Shown: in pieces, positions 11,091 through 24,160 of the stretch
Position numbering within the stretch: position 1 is the first letter of the stretch
Layout of the letters: every line of letters starts with the position of its first letter
Source of the DNA: Isoetes taiwanensis
Taxonomy: Eukaryota > Streptophyta > Lycopodiopsida > Isoetales > Isoetaceae
Assembly (NCBI GenBank): GCA_021234155.1
Contig: JAJEKV010000677.1
Coordinates: 55,373 to 119,372, forward strand
Reading direction: 5' to 3'
DNA: 64,000 nt
The notes under the pieces: model-generated
The model's database searches: none
What the model was told of the DNA's origin: nothing
Seen by the model: only the letters and a program-made list of their open reading frames with translations
Made by a program: the position numbers and the translations under genes

Positions 11091-11314
11091 CTACGTATCG
11101 ACCCAAAAACCTGATGTTGTGCAAGTGGGATATGAGCAAGGAATGGAGAGGGCTCCATCCAATGCCTAACCACTCTGCCAACACCCCGGTCTTGAAATAA
11201 TGGAATACAAAGTTTTGTTTATCATTATTTTATTTTATCTTCTCTTCTCTTTTCTTTTCTATAATCTTTCTTCTTCCTCCAAATTCTCTTTCTTATTATT
11301 TTACTAGAAAAAGT

Positions 11315-11331
11315 GCCCAGCGTTGCTGGGC
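11315..11331 (-). other. Helitron 3' terminal hairpin
   Basis: GCCCAGC, loop AAC, GCTGGGC on the minus strand, followed by a short T-rich spacer and CTAG. This is the usual architecture of a plant Helitron 3' end. Confidence 0.6.
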
Positions 11332-13302
11332 TTTTCGTCAAGCATAAATTGAAGGCAAATGCTGGATTGGTATTAAAATATTAAGGAATATTAATGTTGG
11401 AATTTGTGCAAATGTTTCTGAGCCTGGATTATATGCAAATATTTCTGAGCGTGGATTATGCCAAAGTATCCATAAGCTCAAGTTCAGCAATTTAATCAAA
11501 ATGCATGAAAGTATCCATGGAATGAGAAGTAAATGAGTAGCTACATTGCATTCTATCATTTTATATGTTTAATCACTTTCCCTACGAACAGATATGAGGG
11601 CAAGGAGTGGATTTTTAGGGAGCCAACATCCAAAAAAATTTTTTAAGCCATCTCCACCATCATATTAGAGCAAGCATATCTTGGCCCTCCAAAATTTAAT
11701 TTATAACCGACGGATTTTGTGTTTTATGGCTAGCTGTCTAGGAATATACATGCGGCATTGCCGGTCATAAAAGCCTCCTATGTTATGGCTAGTGCCTCAA
11801 ATATCTAGGAACAATTGCAATGGTGTTAACAAACTAACGAGAATGGTGGGTGAATATCCACCTATGGATGGCGATGTTGGACATAAGCGTAGCAACATCC
11901 AAGAAATTTCAGATTAAGATTGCATCAAATAAAAGTCCCATATTATATTGTATTTTAACATCCAAAATGTGTCAAAAGTTAAGTCTTGAAGTGTTTTCCA
12001 TTTTGGTATTTTCTAGCCCTAGACCCAAGAAGTATCTTTGCAACATGGGTTGCATACCACATTGTGTAAATAGGAAAGCCAAATCTTTTGTTAAAAGGCA
12101 CATTGGTCTGCATTTTTGCAAAAAAATTGTTCAATGAGAGGATGTTCATATTGAAGGTTTTACACCGATGCAATCCGAAGTTAGTTGCAGGGTGAGACAA
12201 AACTAATACATGGACATGGAAATTCAATACTTATACATGTCTTGTAGGTATTCTTTGGCAAATTGGAAAGGTTAGAAATATACACTACCATCGTGAGGTC
12301 AAACGTCATACATGATGTTTTATGTTATAAATTTCTCATTTTATGTCCCTATTGCTATTCTTAGAAACTTGAGTAGATTTTGGGGTTACGTGGTTTAAGC
12401 AGCCGAGGAATGATAGCGGCTTTTGCTTTATTTGGTTCACATTGTGCTTTTGCGCAAAACATGCTCTTGGAGGTACGGATGTTGGAAATGTGGACTACAA
12501 TATATGCAGAACTTCACAGTGGGAAAATAGACTGAGCAAGTAATAAGACCAACTTAGAAGCACAACCTAGGTTTAGACTACAATACATGCTGAACTTTAC
12601 AGTGGAGATTACACTGCGCAAGTACTCTGTCCATGCATAGACCAACTTCGAACCACTCATAGGTTCTTCCTGTGGTAACTATCGACATTGCTACATATTT
12701 TACAAGAGATTGAACTTGTCTACCTTCCCCATGCCATTTTTTCTCTATGCATTTTTGCAATCACCATTCTGCATCTTGTACACTTCTATCCTTGTCGTCT
12801 GCTTTGAAATCAATGGGGCTTTTTCACAATGTCCATTCTGGATACAGGCTGCAAACATGGCATTCCATAATACCAGATTTCTTCATGGCACTCCTCTGCA
12901 TATTCTAAACATAACATCTGCCACATGTGGAAAACAAAGCACTACTTTGCTTAATGCATATCTTTTAGAGATCCGGATAACAATATCTTTTGCTCGTAAC
13001 GATTTCTAACCATTTGTTCTTTCCTATACTCTCTTCTTGCACAGGTTGAGAATATCATAACCATCTACAATCAGCAATTGGTTATAGTACATGCAACCTA
13101 CTAATTTATATCGTCAAGATTCAAAGGAAGCGAGAAATCATTTAAATTTTCCACAAACTTATACACGAGGCCATCAGCTCAAAGCGGTTTCAAACTCGAA
13201 GCATATGCAAGGTAGCTTAGATGGATTGAAGAATCCGGTCCAGCGAGGGAAGTAGCTGCTTTTGCAATTACAAACCTAAGTGACTAAGCGCAATAAGCAA
13301 GC
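11332..13302. other. Helitron interior, no recognisable gene
   Basis: AT-rich. A degenerate direct repeat of about 75 bp lies at 12,503-12,650 (CTACAATA(T/C)ATGC(A/T)GAACTT.. twice). Open frames at 11,850-12,137 and 12,710-13,009 show no motif. Confidence 0.4.
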
Positions 13303-14056
13303 GCGAGGATGTTCTTGATGAGAACCTCTGCCGGGAAGGACACTTGGAAATCAATATTCGGTTTTCCAAAATCTAAAATCATCTTGTACACGGAAAAACA
13401 ACGGAGGAATTTTGTGATGGTGGGTTGTCATATGTGGTAAAATATTTGGAAGAATTCCGGACAACATAGACTCCTATGAGACAATCTGAAGTAACATGCA
13501 AGAGCACCTTATTTGATATGAAAACATACGAGGACGAGCACGCACATATTACACTATTAGAATTGTTCCAAAGTAGTTACAAGAACTATACTAAAATAAG
13601 ACACGTGGCTTGAGATTATGGTTGTGCGGGGAACATTAGCAAATGCTCGATTACCGCAACAAGATAACAATCGTACTTCAAGCCAAAAAGAGAAGCAAGC
13701 TATTGTGGACGCATGACTAAATATAAAGCTCACAGGACAATTTCTCAATTTCTCATATTTTGTCCCTCGTTTTGGCTTGCTAGGTTACAAGCATGTACTA
13801 ACCTTTTGACTACCTTCATGTGCCTCTTTTAGCAACGCGAGGATGTTCTTGATGAGAAGGGAACACGATTGGGAAGGACACTTCAGAAATCAATATTCGG
13901 TTTTCAAAATCTAAAATCATCTTGTACAGGGAAAACAACGGAGGCTGTGATGGTGGGTTGTCATATGTGGTAAAATAGCTGGAAGAATTTGGACAACATA
14001 GACTCCTGCAGACAATCTGAAGTAACATGCAAGAGCACCTTCGCTGATATGAAAAC
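13303..14056. repeat. Tandem duplication of about 534 bp (second copy split by copia)
   Basis: Unit 1 runs from 13,303 (GCGAGGATGTTCTTGATGAG) to 13,836. Unit 2 starts with the same words at 13,837, is cut at 14,056 by the copia insertion and resumes at 26,882, ending near 27,205 (CTTCATGTGCCTCTTTT). Within the Helitron model this is an internal duplication that predates the copia insertion. Confidence 0.85.
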
Positions 14057-14618
14057 TGTTAGAATCAAGCCAACTTTTGCCAATAATCTATGCAATTCTC
14101 TAACACAATGCAATATGTGACTTAGAGAATTTAATGTTCAACCAAATGACCAATGCTTTTCCCTTCACTTATAATTTTAACAAAACCATCTAAATTGCAA
14201 TGGTACAATACTTCAAATAAAGTTCTTTGTTCATTTGAACTCATAGCAATCTTGTAGCAATTCGATCAACTTAGAAATGATCTAATGAGTGTATTAGATC
14301 GATTTTGTTCCACCCGATCTTTGCAATGCCGCCCAATACATATCCTCTGCCCGACTTACTCATTTAAGTTCATGGTTTCGGCGGTTATGGAGCGAGGATC
14401 AGCCACACGTGCTTTCTTCTAATTTTTGAATGTTGGTTGGCTCCAAAATAGGGAGGCCAATCATTAAACCATTAACTTAATGGTATTTTGTCTTCATATT
14501 TACATAAAATACAACCCATAGGTTTCTTTCATACCATTAGGGTAGATGTTCAATTTTCACAGGATAGGGCTAGGTTATATTATCACAGAGGCTAGTATTT
14601 ATATGGTGAATTCCAACA
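14057..14618 (-). repeat. copia LTR (3' LTR of the minus-strand element)
   Basis: 562 bp, TGTTAG..CCAACA, nearly identical to 26,321-26,881. Visible differences concentrate at CTG/CAG words, for example CTTTG here against ACTG there. Confidence 0.95.
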
Positions 14619-14632
14619 TTCCTCCTTCACCA
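14619..14632 (-). promoter_or_regulatory. Polypurine tract
   Basis: GGTGAAGGAGGAA on the minus strand directly abuts the 3' LTR, the expected position for plus-strand DNA priming. Confidence 0.8.
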
Positions 14633-14949
14633 TATAAATCTGTATCCCTTTAAAAGATTCCTGTGAAATATGAATCATGTCAGCTGCAGTATGTTCACCA
14701 ATGCATTTGTGCAATCGTCTGTAACTTCACCACAATTTTAATCTGCCTAAGCAGACAACGTTCAACCTGATACTGCATTTAACTTTGAGCATTTGAACTG
14801 TAACCACAATTTTTAATCTGCCTAAGCAGACAACTTTCAACCTGTCACTGCATTTCACTTTGAGCATTTGAACTTTTAACTTTTAACCTGCAACTTTTTG
14901 AACTGTAACTTTCAACCTGCAACTTCTCCACAACTTCAATCTTACTTAA

Positions 14950-16227
14950 TCAAGTAACCTTCAACCTGTTTCTATGCTGCATAAATTTACCAACTGACAA
15001 GGCTTTTGTAAAGATATCTGCAACTTGTTTTTCAGTCTGAATATAACTCATTTGGATATAATTTTTCGCAGCCAAATCTCTGATAAAATGAATATTAAGC
15101 TCAATGTGCTTTGTTCTCTCATGATCTACAGGATTTTTAACTATTGCAATACAACTTTGATTATCTGTCCAAAGTTTTGTAGCCCCTGTTTGTGGACAGT
15201 CCAGTTCTTCTAAAAGTCTTCTAAGCCAAGTTATTTCTTTTGCAACCAAAGATGAGGCAGCATATTCTGCTTCTGCAGTTGACATAGCTATGGCACTTTG
15301 CTTTTTGCTCTTCCAATTCACTGCTCCACCTCCTAGGTAAATTACATAACCTGATGTTGACTTCCTGGAGCTGAGATCTCCTCCCCAATTAGCATCACTA
15401 AAGGCTGAAAGTTCCAAGTTGTCTGAGTCAAATGTTATGCCAAAGTCTTGTGTTTGCTTTAAATACCTGAGTACTCTTTTTCCTGCATGCCAATGTGCTT
15501 TACTTGGATTATGTGATCTTCTACTGAGAATATTCACAATATAAGATATGTCAGGTCTAGTATTATTTGATAAATAAAGCAGACATCCAATCAAGGCTCT
15601 GTAGGGCATTTTTTCCATCTCCCTTATTTCTTCCTGTGACAATTCCTTTTCTTCAGTTAGTTTGTGACCTGGAGTTATTGGGGTTGACACTGGTTTTGCA
15701 TCCTCCAAGTTAAACCTCTTTAGCATATTCTGAACATGTTTGCCTTGTTTCAGCTTCAAGATTTTCTTTTCCCTATCTCGATACACTTCTATACCAAGAA
15801 ATTGCTTTAATTCTCCTAAATCTGTCATTTGAAATCTAGCTTTGAGAATTTCCTTGCATTGAGCTAAGCAATGAGCATCATTTGCAATCATTATGCAATC
15901 ATCAACATACAAAGCAATCATGCAATAATTTTTCCCATCTCTGAATCGATAGATATTTCCATCATTCTTCAACTTCTCAAAGTCATGTTCTCTTAGATAT
16001 TGATCAATGCAAAAATACCATTCCCTAGGAGCTTGTTTTAGCCCATAAACTGCCTTGTTTAGCTTCCATACCATGCCATTTTCTTGAGCAAATCCAGGAG
16101 CTTGTTTCATATATACATCTCCATCAATTTTAGCATTTAAAAATGCTGTTTTCACATCCATGTGATGAAGTTCTAAATTTCTAGCATTTGCTAAACCAAG
16201 AAGCAATCTAATGCTAGTAAGTTTCAC
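14950..16227 (-). pseudogene. copia reverse transcriptase and RNase H
   Basis: A 425-codon frame with copia RT hallmarks: MDVKTAFLNA (first catalytic Asp), KAVYGLKQAPREWY, and the YVDD catalytic box in ALYVDDCIMI, followed by SNNTRPDISY. RNase H has SAFSDANWGGD, STSGYVIYLGGGAVNWKSKK, STAEAEYAA and LWTDNQSCIAI, and ends with KQVADIFTKAL. The RT start (DYDETYSPIVKL) lies just upstream in the same frame, but a single extra G near 16,282 and a 12-A run near 16,300 shift the linker to integrase. Separate minus-strand pieces at 16,290-16,590 (for example ENWLKKAMQEELESF) carry the missing link in other frames. Confidence 0.95.
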
Positions 16228-16592
16228 AATTGGAGAGTATGTTTCATCATAATCCCTGCCTCTCTTTTGAGTATATCCCCTGAGCTACCAACCTTGCTTT
16301 TTTTTTTTTTTGTTCCATCTCGCACAATCTTTGATTCTAAAAATCCATTTGTTGCCTATAATGTTCTTCTCTTTTGGCTCACCACAAGATCATATGTATG
16401 TGTATATTTAAATGATTCTAGCTCCTCTTGCATAGCTTTTTTAACCAATTTTCTTTGTCTATTGAGTTCAAGGCCTCTTCTCTGTAGATGGCACTACATC
16501 ATCATCCATGATAGCTAGAATCGATCTATATCTTCTTTGTTCAAAATCTTGTCCCCTGTCTTTCTAATCTCGGACTTCTTCCCCTCTCTACA

Positions 16593-17980
16593 TTACGCCA
16601 TAAACCTGTCATTATCAATGTTTGCTTCCTCAAGTAGCCTCTCCACTTGTGTTTTTCTCTTCTTTTGTGCCACGACTTGTTCTTGTTCTACATTTTGAAC
16701 TCCTGTGTCTTGTTCTTCATCATAACCTGTGATTTCAGTTTCTTCCATTTCTGAAACCCTATCTGACTCATAATCCGAGTTTGTATCAGAAATAGGACTT
16801 TGTGTTTTATCCATCTCTTGTTCTAATTTCTGAGTGTTTATGCTGCCAGCAGATTTGGAGTTTCTGTCCTTATACAATACATTTTCATCAAAGCATACAT
16901 CCCTGTTTATCACAATTTCCTTATTCTTGGGTACAAAAATTCTATACCCCTTAGCTTCCTCATCATAACCAACTAGATAACCAATCTCTCCTTTGTTATC
17001 TAATTTTTTCCTTAGCTCTGTTGGTATATGAAAATATACCAAGCAGCCATAACACTTATACATATCATAGTTTACATCCTCTTTTGAATTTGACCAAAGC
17101 AAGTTAGGAACATTACCTCTTAGGCTTGATGTAGGCAAGTTGTTTTGGATTTGAACCGCTGTCTTCAATGCTTCTTCCCATAAATAGTTAGGCAGTCCAC
17201 AATTTTTGATCATGGATCTCACAGCATCCATTAGTGTTCTATTTTTCCTTTCTGCAACTCCATTTTGTTGGGGGCTGTACCTGCAAGTAAGTTGCCTTTT
17301 TATGCCATTAGAAATGCAAAAATGTTTAAATTTGTTTGACAAATACTCCCCTCCTCTGTCAGATCGAATGCATTTTAACTTAGCACATGTTTCTCTTTCA
17401 GTTTCATAGACATATTGCTTGAAAGCATTCAATGCTTGAGATTTTCGTGTCAAGCAATAGCACTTGCATTTTCTGCTATAATCATCAATAAAGGATATGA
17501 AGTACCTTTTTTTAGTTCTTCCCTTCACATTAAGAGGACCACAAAGGTCAGTATGGACTAATTCTAGAACACTAGTAGCCCTGTGCTTTGATTTTGGAAA
17601 AGGCAACCTGTTTATTTTGCCAAGCATGCATCCTTCACACAAAAATCTTTCAGCTTTGAGCTCTTTGCATTTAATCCAACCTTTTTTAGCTATGTATTTC
17701 AAATTATTGCAATGAGTATATGCCAACCTATTGTGCCATAGTGCAAAATCTGATTCTGTTACAGAATTTATGCTATCAACAACCACATCATTCAGCTGAA
17801 ACAAATTTCCAATCCTTTTAGCAAGAAACTTAATTTCATTTCCACTTGAGATCTTACAAACATCAGAGTCAAAAGTGACTCTATAACCTAAATCAACTAG
17901 TTGACTCATTGAAATAAGATTTTTGACAAGAGTTGGTACACAAAGTACATTCTCAATGTCAACTACATTTCCACTTAAAT
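16593..17980 (-). pseudogene. copia GAG-pre-integrase and integrase
   Basis: The open frame at 17,909-16,593 continues upstream without a stop to the nested insertion at 17,981. It starts in the GAG-pre-integrase domain (LWHNRLAYTH.. with CEGCMLGK, an HHCC zinc finger). The DDE core follows: HTDLCGP, then SFIDDYSR, then IRSDRGGEY, and Glu in SPQQNGVAERKNRTLMD. The C-terminal GYDEEAKGYRIF segment and an acidic tail come next. The frame ends before RT because of the 16.3-16.6 kb lesions. Its first residues rejoin the protease frame exactly if the 7.1-kb insertion and one AATC copy are removed. Confidence 0.95.
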
Positions 17981-18035
17981 CCCATCGATCCGAGCCATCG
18001 GATCGTCATTCTGGGAAAGGACGAGCCCCTATATT

Positions 18036-18216
18036 AGGCTAGTTCCATTCTCAGGCCGGTTATCGGCGTCTTCTCACAGCAGCATTTTCTTCTTTCTCGT
18101 AGCTTCCCATGGCTCTTCGATCGATGGATTTCTTCTGGAGCTTCTCCTTCGGCTCCTGTCTCCACGTCCTCGCTACCGGCATCTTCTTCGCGAGTTGTCT
18201 TACCCTTTTTTGGAAG
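18036..18216 (+). other. Promoter-like start of unit A with a possible small exon
   Basis: A TATA-like CTATATTAGGC at about 18,031-18,041 is followed about 70 bp later by CCATGG and an open exon-like stretch (start MALRSMDFFWSFSFG, hydrophobic), ending at a donor-like GAAGGTACG near 18,215. Unit B keeps the TATA-like block but not the ATG. No homology was recognised; this is weakly supported. Confidence 0.25.
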
Positions 18217-21200
18217 GTACGCCTTCTTCTTATCTTGTTAATTATGCCTGGAATTCTGTATCGGTGCTATGGTAGATCTTGTTTTTCTATTTGGCTTTTG
18301 GTTGCAGTGAGGGTGTTTGCATGAGGAATTGCTATGATTCTTGTGGATTTCGTGATTCTCTTATTTGGTGTTTTCGCATGTTGAATCACCATTCGTCTTG
18401 TAGATTTTGCGTTAGTCTGTTGTTTTCTGCTTATTGCAGCGTTCGCATGTTGAATCACCATGAATTTTCTCGGTTTCTTTGTCTTTTGTTTGAGGTTTTG
18501 CATGTGGAATCCCCATTCAGCTTGTATTTCTCGTTGTTCTGTTCGCACTAGCCCCTGCCATTGTCGGTTTCTGTTTGAGTCGGGCCTTTGTTGCTGGCCT
18601 TTGGTTCGGAATTGGTAGAGTTTGGGGGTAACCATTTACAGATTTCTCAGTTTGCACTTAAGCCCATTTCGATTCATGCCAAGGTGATGTAGGCTTCGTC
18701 AGAGCCCATTCGGCTTTGGCACACAGGGGCATTAGCTTCCGGCCATCTAGCTTTGAAATTGAGATCTATGCACGGGCATGCGGCCCGATCCCGGCCATGT
18801 TGTATGCCTCCGCTCCTCGTTAGCCCGATCCGAGGCCCACGCTCCTCTGTTCGCCTCCATTTCTTGGTTTTCTAGCTCCCTGGTCCATCCTTGTTGTCTG
18901 CCAAGGGGTTTCGTGCGGCGCGGATTCCTCCTTAGATATGTGTCTTACGGGTCCTTTCTCTGCCGTACTTTTGGGTCTATTATTGGCGCTCATTCACACG
19001 ATCATTTCACCTCTTCTCTCTTCTTTCCGATTTCTCTTTTATTAGCGAATGGGTGTTTGGCGTCGTCCTTTGCTTCATCACTTCTTCTTGTCTTTGGTTG
19101 GTGAATAGGTGTTTGGCATCGTCCTTTGCTTCTTTGGCTGGTTCAGCTCCAAGGGCTCTTCTTCTATTTATGCTGTTCTCACCATGTCTCTGCTGTATTC
19201 TGGGCTTGTTATCTTAGGGGCATCTATTTCATGCTTTACTGGATCGGCCCACAGCGGATGGAGTTCTTTCTAGAGATTTCTTTGGGTTTTTAGGTTGATT
19301 CGGCTGCGGCATATCCATTCCCAAGTTCCAATCGCTTACTTCCTTCATTCCGACATATTCTTTCGGCTTCGCGTTATTCTCTTGTTGGATTTGGATCGGG
19401 CAGCACATTCGGCATGTAGACAGCAAATAGCCAGACGGGCAACATCCGGTGTATGGAGCTGTGTATATCGGTTCAATTTCTACCAGATTATCTATATTTG
19501 TGTTGCCCCTCCTTTAGCCAGCGCACTTTTCGATTTGCCATGGACGCTTGTGGAATTTCTGGTTCTTTTTCCTGTGCCAAATGCTTTCTCATTCCATAAA
19601 CTTTCGTCACTCATTTTTTGCATGCAGCTATCCTTTTCAAATTCTACATTATGCCAGGTTTGTTCGAATCAACACCCACAGGTTTGTCTATTCTACATAC
19701 ATCTGCCATCTGCTTCTTGTCACAACAGCAAATGGTCTTCCGAAAGCTTCTAGCGGCGATAGTGCCGTCGTAAACTGTAATAGGCCTTTTTCCTTTTCTT
19801 TTCGATTTATCTTAGACTCTCTGCCATATTTCATCTGATCTGACCCGTCTATCACATCTATGGAGGAGCCTTTGGAATCATTTGCCGTTTGCATGCAGCC
19901 AGCCGCTTTGCATACCGTCGCAGCCTCTTCTTGTAGGATTTTTTCTTCAGTTGTTAGAGTGTTTTCACCTTTATATAATAAATTGGGTAATGCTAATGTA
20001 GTATAATGCTTTATCTGCTTGGTAAGGTTGTTTGCCTGCGATCCTATAGATTCGGGTTCGATTCTTGTCTCCTGCAATTGTAGACTTCTTTTTTTCTTTG
20101 CCATCGTATATGTTTAAGATAATTAATTGCAACCTTTTCTTTTTCTTTGCCATCGTGCATGTTTAGGGTAATTCTTTTCCTGCAGTATTGGTTTTTCGAT
20201 TTCCAACAGGCATATTGGTGCTATTGGTTTTTAGTTTCCAGTTTGCCATCACAGGCATATCGGTCATAGTCTTTTCTTTTGCTCTTGTCACATGATTCTT
20301 TGACTTTTTATGTTCGGTATCATTTGAATTTGCCTTTTTCATATATACGATGTCTTCTTGACTTCGTTTCCAGGTTATGCTTATTATGCACTATAAGGGT
20401 TGATTTTTCTTTTTCATATTGATTGAACGTTGTTTCCTTTTTGGGCATACTAAGCATTACCATGGTTGCATTTGCTTTTACCCGTTCTTGCCCAATATGG
20501 TTTTTCGCTATATGTTGGCATCTTTTGAATCATATGCGTTCACATGGTTGTTTTGATTTTTTATGTTCGGCGTCATTTGCATTTGCCTTTTTTCATATAT
20601 ACGATGTCTCAACCTAGTTTCTACGTTATGCTTATTATGTATTATGGCCGGTTGATTTTTCTCATATTGTTGCACATGGTTTCTTCTTTTGGGCATTCAA
20701 GCATTACAATGGTTGCATTTGCTTTTTTCAATGCGTTCTTGCCTCTATCATGTTTCCACTTGTTTTCCCGTTACTATGCACTATCGGGGGGTTGATTTCT
20801 TTTTATATTGTTGAGCGTTGTTTTCCTCTTTTCGGCATCGACACTTTACATGGTTTTATTTTCGTTTTCACGTTCTTGCCTATATCGTGTTTTCGATTCT
20901 GCTCCCAAAATAGCTCCTCGTGTTTATTGGGCCTCCTTTTGTGCATTCTATGCATTAATGTGGTTGGTTTTTTCTTCTTGTGTTTATGCATCATCGGCAA
21001 TTGCATAGCTTGATTGTTCCTACCTAGCTGGATATTGGCTCCTATCATTCGAGTCGCATTCTCCTTAGTGGGGTTGAGTTTTTCGCTTATATTTTTGGTT
21101 TTTTGCATTTATCCTTATTGTTGTTATCCTCGGGGGGGCTTGGGGATGTTGTCTTGTTTTCGTAATGTATTTGCGGCGTCCCATGGTTTATTATCTTTTT

Positions 21201-22488
21201 TATTGCCTATCGATTTGTGGCCACCATCTTCCGGGTTGCATTTGTCTTTTTTACATTGATGCATTCCATTTCCATGGTAGGTTGCAGTATGGCCTCACTT
21301 GCGGGTTATTTCTCCGACATGTAACTCTTTTGTATGTTATTTTTTATATTGTGGTTCCCATATGGTTATATATGGCATTCTTTTCTGCGTTTAGGATTTC
21401 CCCATGGTGGTTTGGGTTTTATGTTTTACACTTGTGTTTGTATCTTATGTGTGATGCACTACACTTTCGGCTGGTGGTATCGTTATTGGAATTGGTATTA
21501 TCTTCTCCATTCTAGGTTTCCCATAGTTGTTGGGTTTTTATTTTTTGCACTGCTTTCTTTTATTAAGGACCATAGATTGTTTGAATAAGACAATTGTTTT
21601 GCTTTTTTATGTTATATTGTTCGGTGTTCTATATGTGCTTTCTTTTATTAAGATTCATACTTCTTGTTGTTTATGTGTATGGCACACCTATAGGGCTTGA
21701 CGGGATGTTTTATGGGGTTTGGACTTGGGCTTCTCTCTCATTCCTTGTGTTGCTTTTTTACTTTGTTCCGCATTTGGTTTCTTTATATGTTGGCATCCTC
21801 TTATGAACCATAGATTGTTTGATGTTTTATGTTGGGCATCATTTGAATTCGCGCTGTATCCCACTAGTTCCACATTATATGTACTATATATTATTGGAGT
21901 TTGATTTTCTTTTCGTCACGGGCGATTGCTTTGGTTGAGTTGATTTGTTGTCAGTTGATTTGTTGTCTTTGTTGAATTTCCCCTTCGAAAGATTGGTCTC
22001 GCATACATTGTTTTCCTTGTTTTTAGGCATCTGGCACATTCACGGTGGTTTCCTTTCCTTTCATATTTGATATTTAGCTCTATTTGCTCACATATACATT
22101 TTATCTGTTTTTTTTTCTTCCACCCGTTGGGTGATGCTTTTCTCCACCCACGGGTGATGCTATCCTCTCTTTTTCATGAATCGTTGATTTTTTCTCATTT
22201 CTAATCGCTCATCTCCTTTTGAGTGCTTATCGTTTTGCAGTTTGCCGCTTCACCATTATGCGCGTTCTTGTTCTCCTTGACCGCTCATGGGTGCCTTCTA
22301 CATGTTCCACTTCTTCGCGCTTGGTCGTTTCGCTCCTCTTGATCTCACCTTTGCTTTCGTCGTCGTGCCCCGGGCTTCGACCCACAGGTTCAGCTTTTGG
22401 GTTTATAGTTTATCGCGGTTCCCCCTCATTTTTTGTTGTGCTCGGATTCGCTCTGGCTGTGGGTGCAGCGCTTGGAGGTTTCAGCGAC

Positions 22489-22578
<90 letters not shown>

Positions 22579-24160
22579 ATTCCATTAAAATTTTTATGGC
22601 CTTTTCGTCCCATTCATGAAAGTATTTTTTGTGACATGTTTTCCACCTCTTTGTCCTTTGTGGCTAAATTTCTTATATGTATATTCTATATTTGGTTTGG
22701 TCCGGCATTTGGCATTTGAATATTTAGGGGTTGCGTTTAAGATTTTTCTTCTTTTTGGCATGATCATCCGGGCTCTAGTGTTTGTTGGTTCCTTTGTTCA
22801 CTTTATTAGCGCACTTCTTTGTTGCTTCATGAAGTTGTATTTTACGTTCTTGAACATGGGTGACGGGTGATATTGTTCGATTGTAACAATTTTATGGATT
22901 TGGCGCTTCTTTGTTTTCGTTAGCTCCATTTTTTGTCATGTTCGCGGTAGGCTTATTTTTAGGTGCATGGTTTTGCTCACTATATATAATATTATAATCA
23001 TTGTGTAAGTTTAGAGCGTTGCTTTATTAGGCGTGGTTGACTTTTCATGTTCTTTTAAGCCCATAGTTTTTTATCATTCTTCCCCTGTTTCCTCCGTTTT
23101 TTTGCTTTCGATATGCGGGGTCCACATGTTGAGGTTAAAGTACTCCACGGTTGCTAGCGGTCCTCGTCCTCGGCGCTTGCTCGTGCTACTTCTCGCTTGC
23201 TCACCCCGGGAGGTCCCCTTTTTCTTTGCGACTTTGCCTTTAGTTTTTCCTCCGTGCCCCATCTACTCTTTTGGCTTGCCGCTATATTCGCGGCTTTGTT
23301 GCTTGGTGCATCTACATCTTTGTTCCTTATCTTCCGACTTCTCCTTTTGTTGTTTGCGGCCTTTTTGCCTCTCTTCATCATCCTCGGATGTAGCCCTCAT
23401 CCATTTCTTCGCCTCGGCTGACCATATCCTTTTTCATCAACTTTTCCACCTTCCCTCTCCGCCATTTTACCTTTACCCTCGTTAAATCGTCGGTCTACCT
23501 TTCGTCCACGTTAAGCCCTCCACCGTACCTTTCTTCCTCTCACCTTTTCGGCATATTTTCGATTGTTCTCCACTTGGCGCATCCTGCGTATTTCTTTTCC
23601 CTCTCGGCCAGCGCCCCGGCTCATTTGTAGTTTCCTTTGCCGCTTTTTGCGCATCTCGGGCCCCTTGCCCTCAATTGGCGTGATCTTTCTTTTTCCTTAT
23701 CGCATGTGGATCTTCTTATTCGTCATTCAAAGCGTGACCAACTTGCATGATCATACAATTTCTTTAGCTCGCTTGCCCGTTCGCATGTCCTGTCACTATC
23801 CTTTACTTTGATTTCTACCGGTTCTTCTCATCTCCTCGATCCTCCATCCGTGCCCTCTTTTCGTTCCTCTCCTCCTTTATCCTATCCATTTTCGGGGGTG
23901 GTGGCGGGAGTGTCTTCTTGCTATCGGCTTGAATCCATTCCGATATGGTACTCATTCGCTTCAAATCGCGGGGGTTTCCCTGGCTCGCTCGGGGAGTTCC
24001 ACATGATGCTTGGCGCGCACTCCGCGGTGTTGGCTCCTCTTCTTCTCACTCTCGCTATGTGCCCGACCCAACTCAACACTTGGAGGCCTTTGGGCTCGGG
24101 TTATAGTTAAGGAAGTCCTTTGGTAGTCGGCGGTTTTTGTGTCTCTTTTGAGTCCTTTCC
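18217..24160. other. Low-complexity T/C-rich interior of unit A
   Basis: The plus strand is strongly pyrimidine-rich for about 6 kb, giving stop-poor plus-strand frames of low-complexity Phe/Leu/Ser/Cys content that are not genes. Degenerate internal repeats include CGCATGTTGAATCACCAT near 18,380 and 18,450, and TTTTCATATATACGATGTCT near 20,340 and 20,600. A tRNA-like B-box word (GGGTTCGATTC) lies at about 20,054-20,064 with an A-box-like TTGGTAAGG upstream, possibly a SINE remnant. Confidence 0.6.
22491..22575. repeat. (CT)n microsatellite
   Basis: About 42 uninterrupted CT dinucleotides within the pyrimidine-rich element. Confidence 0.98.
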
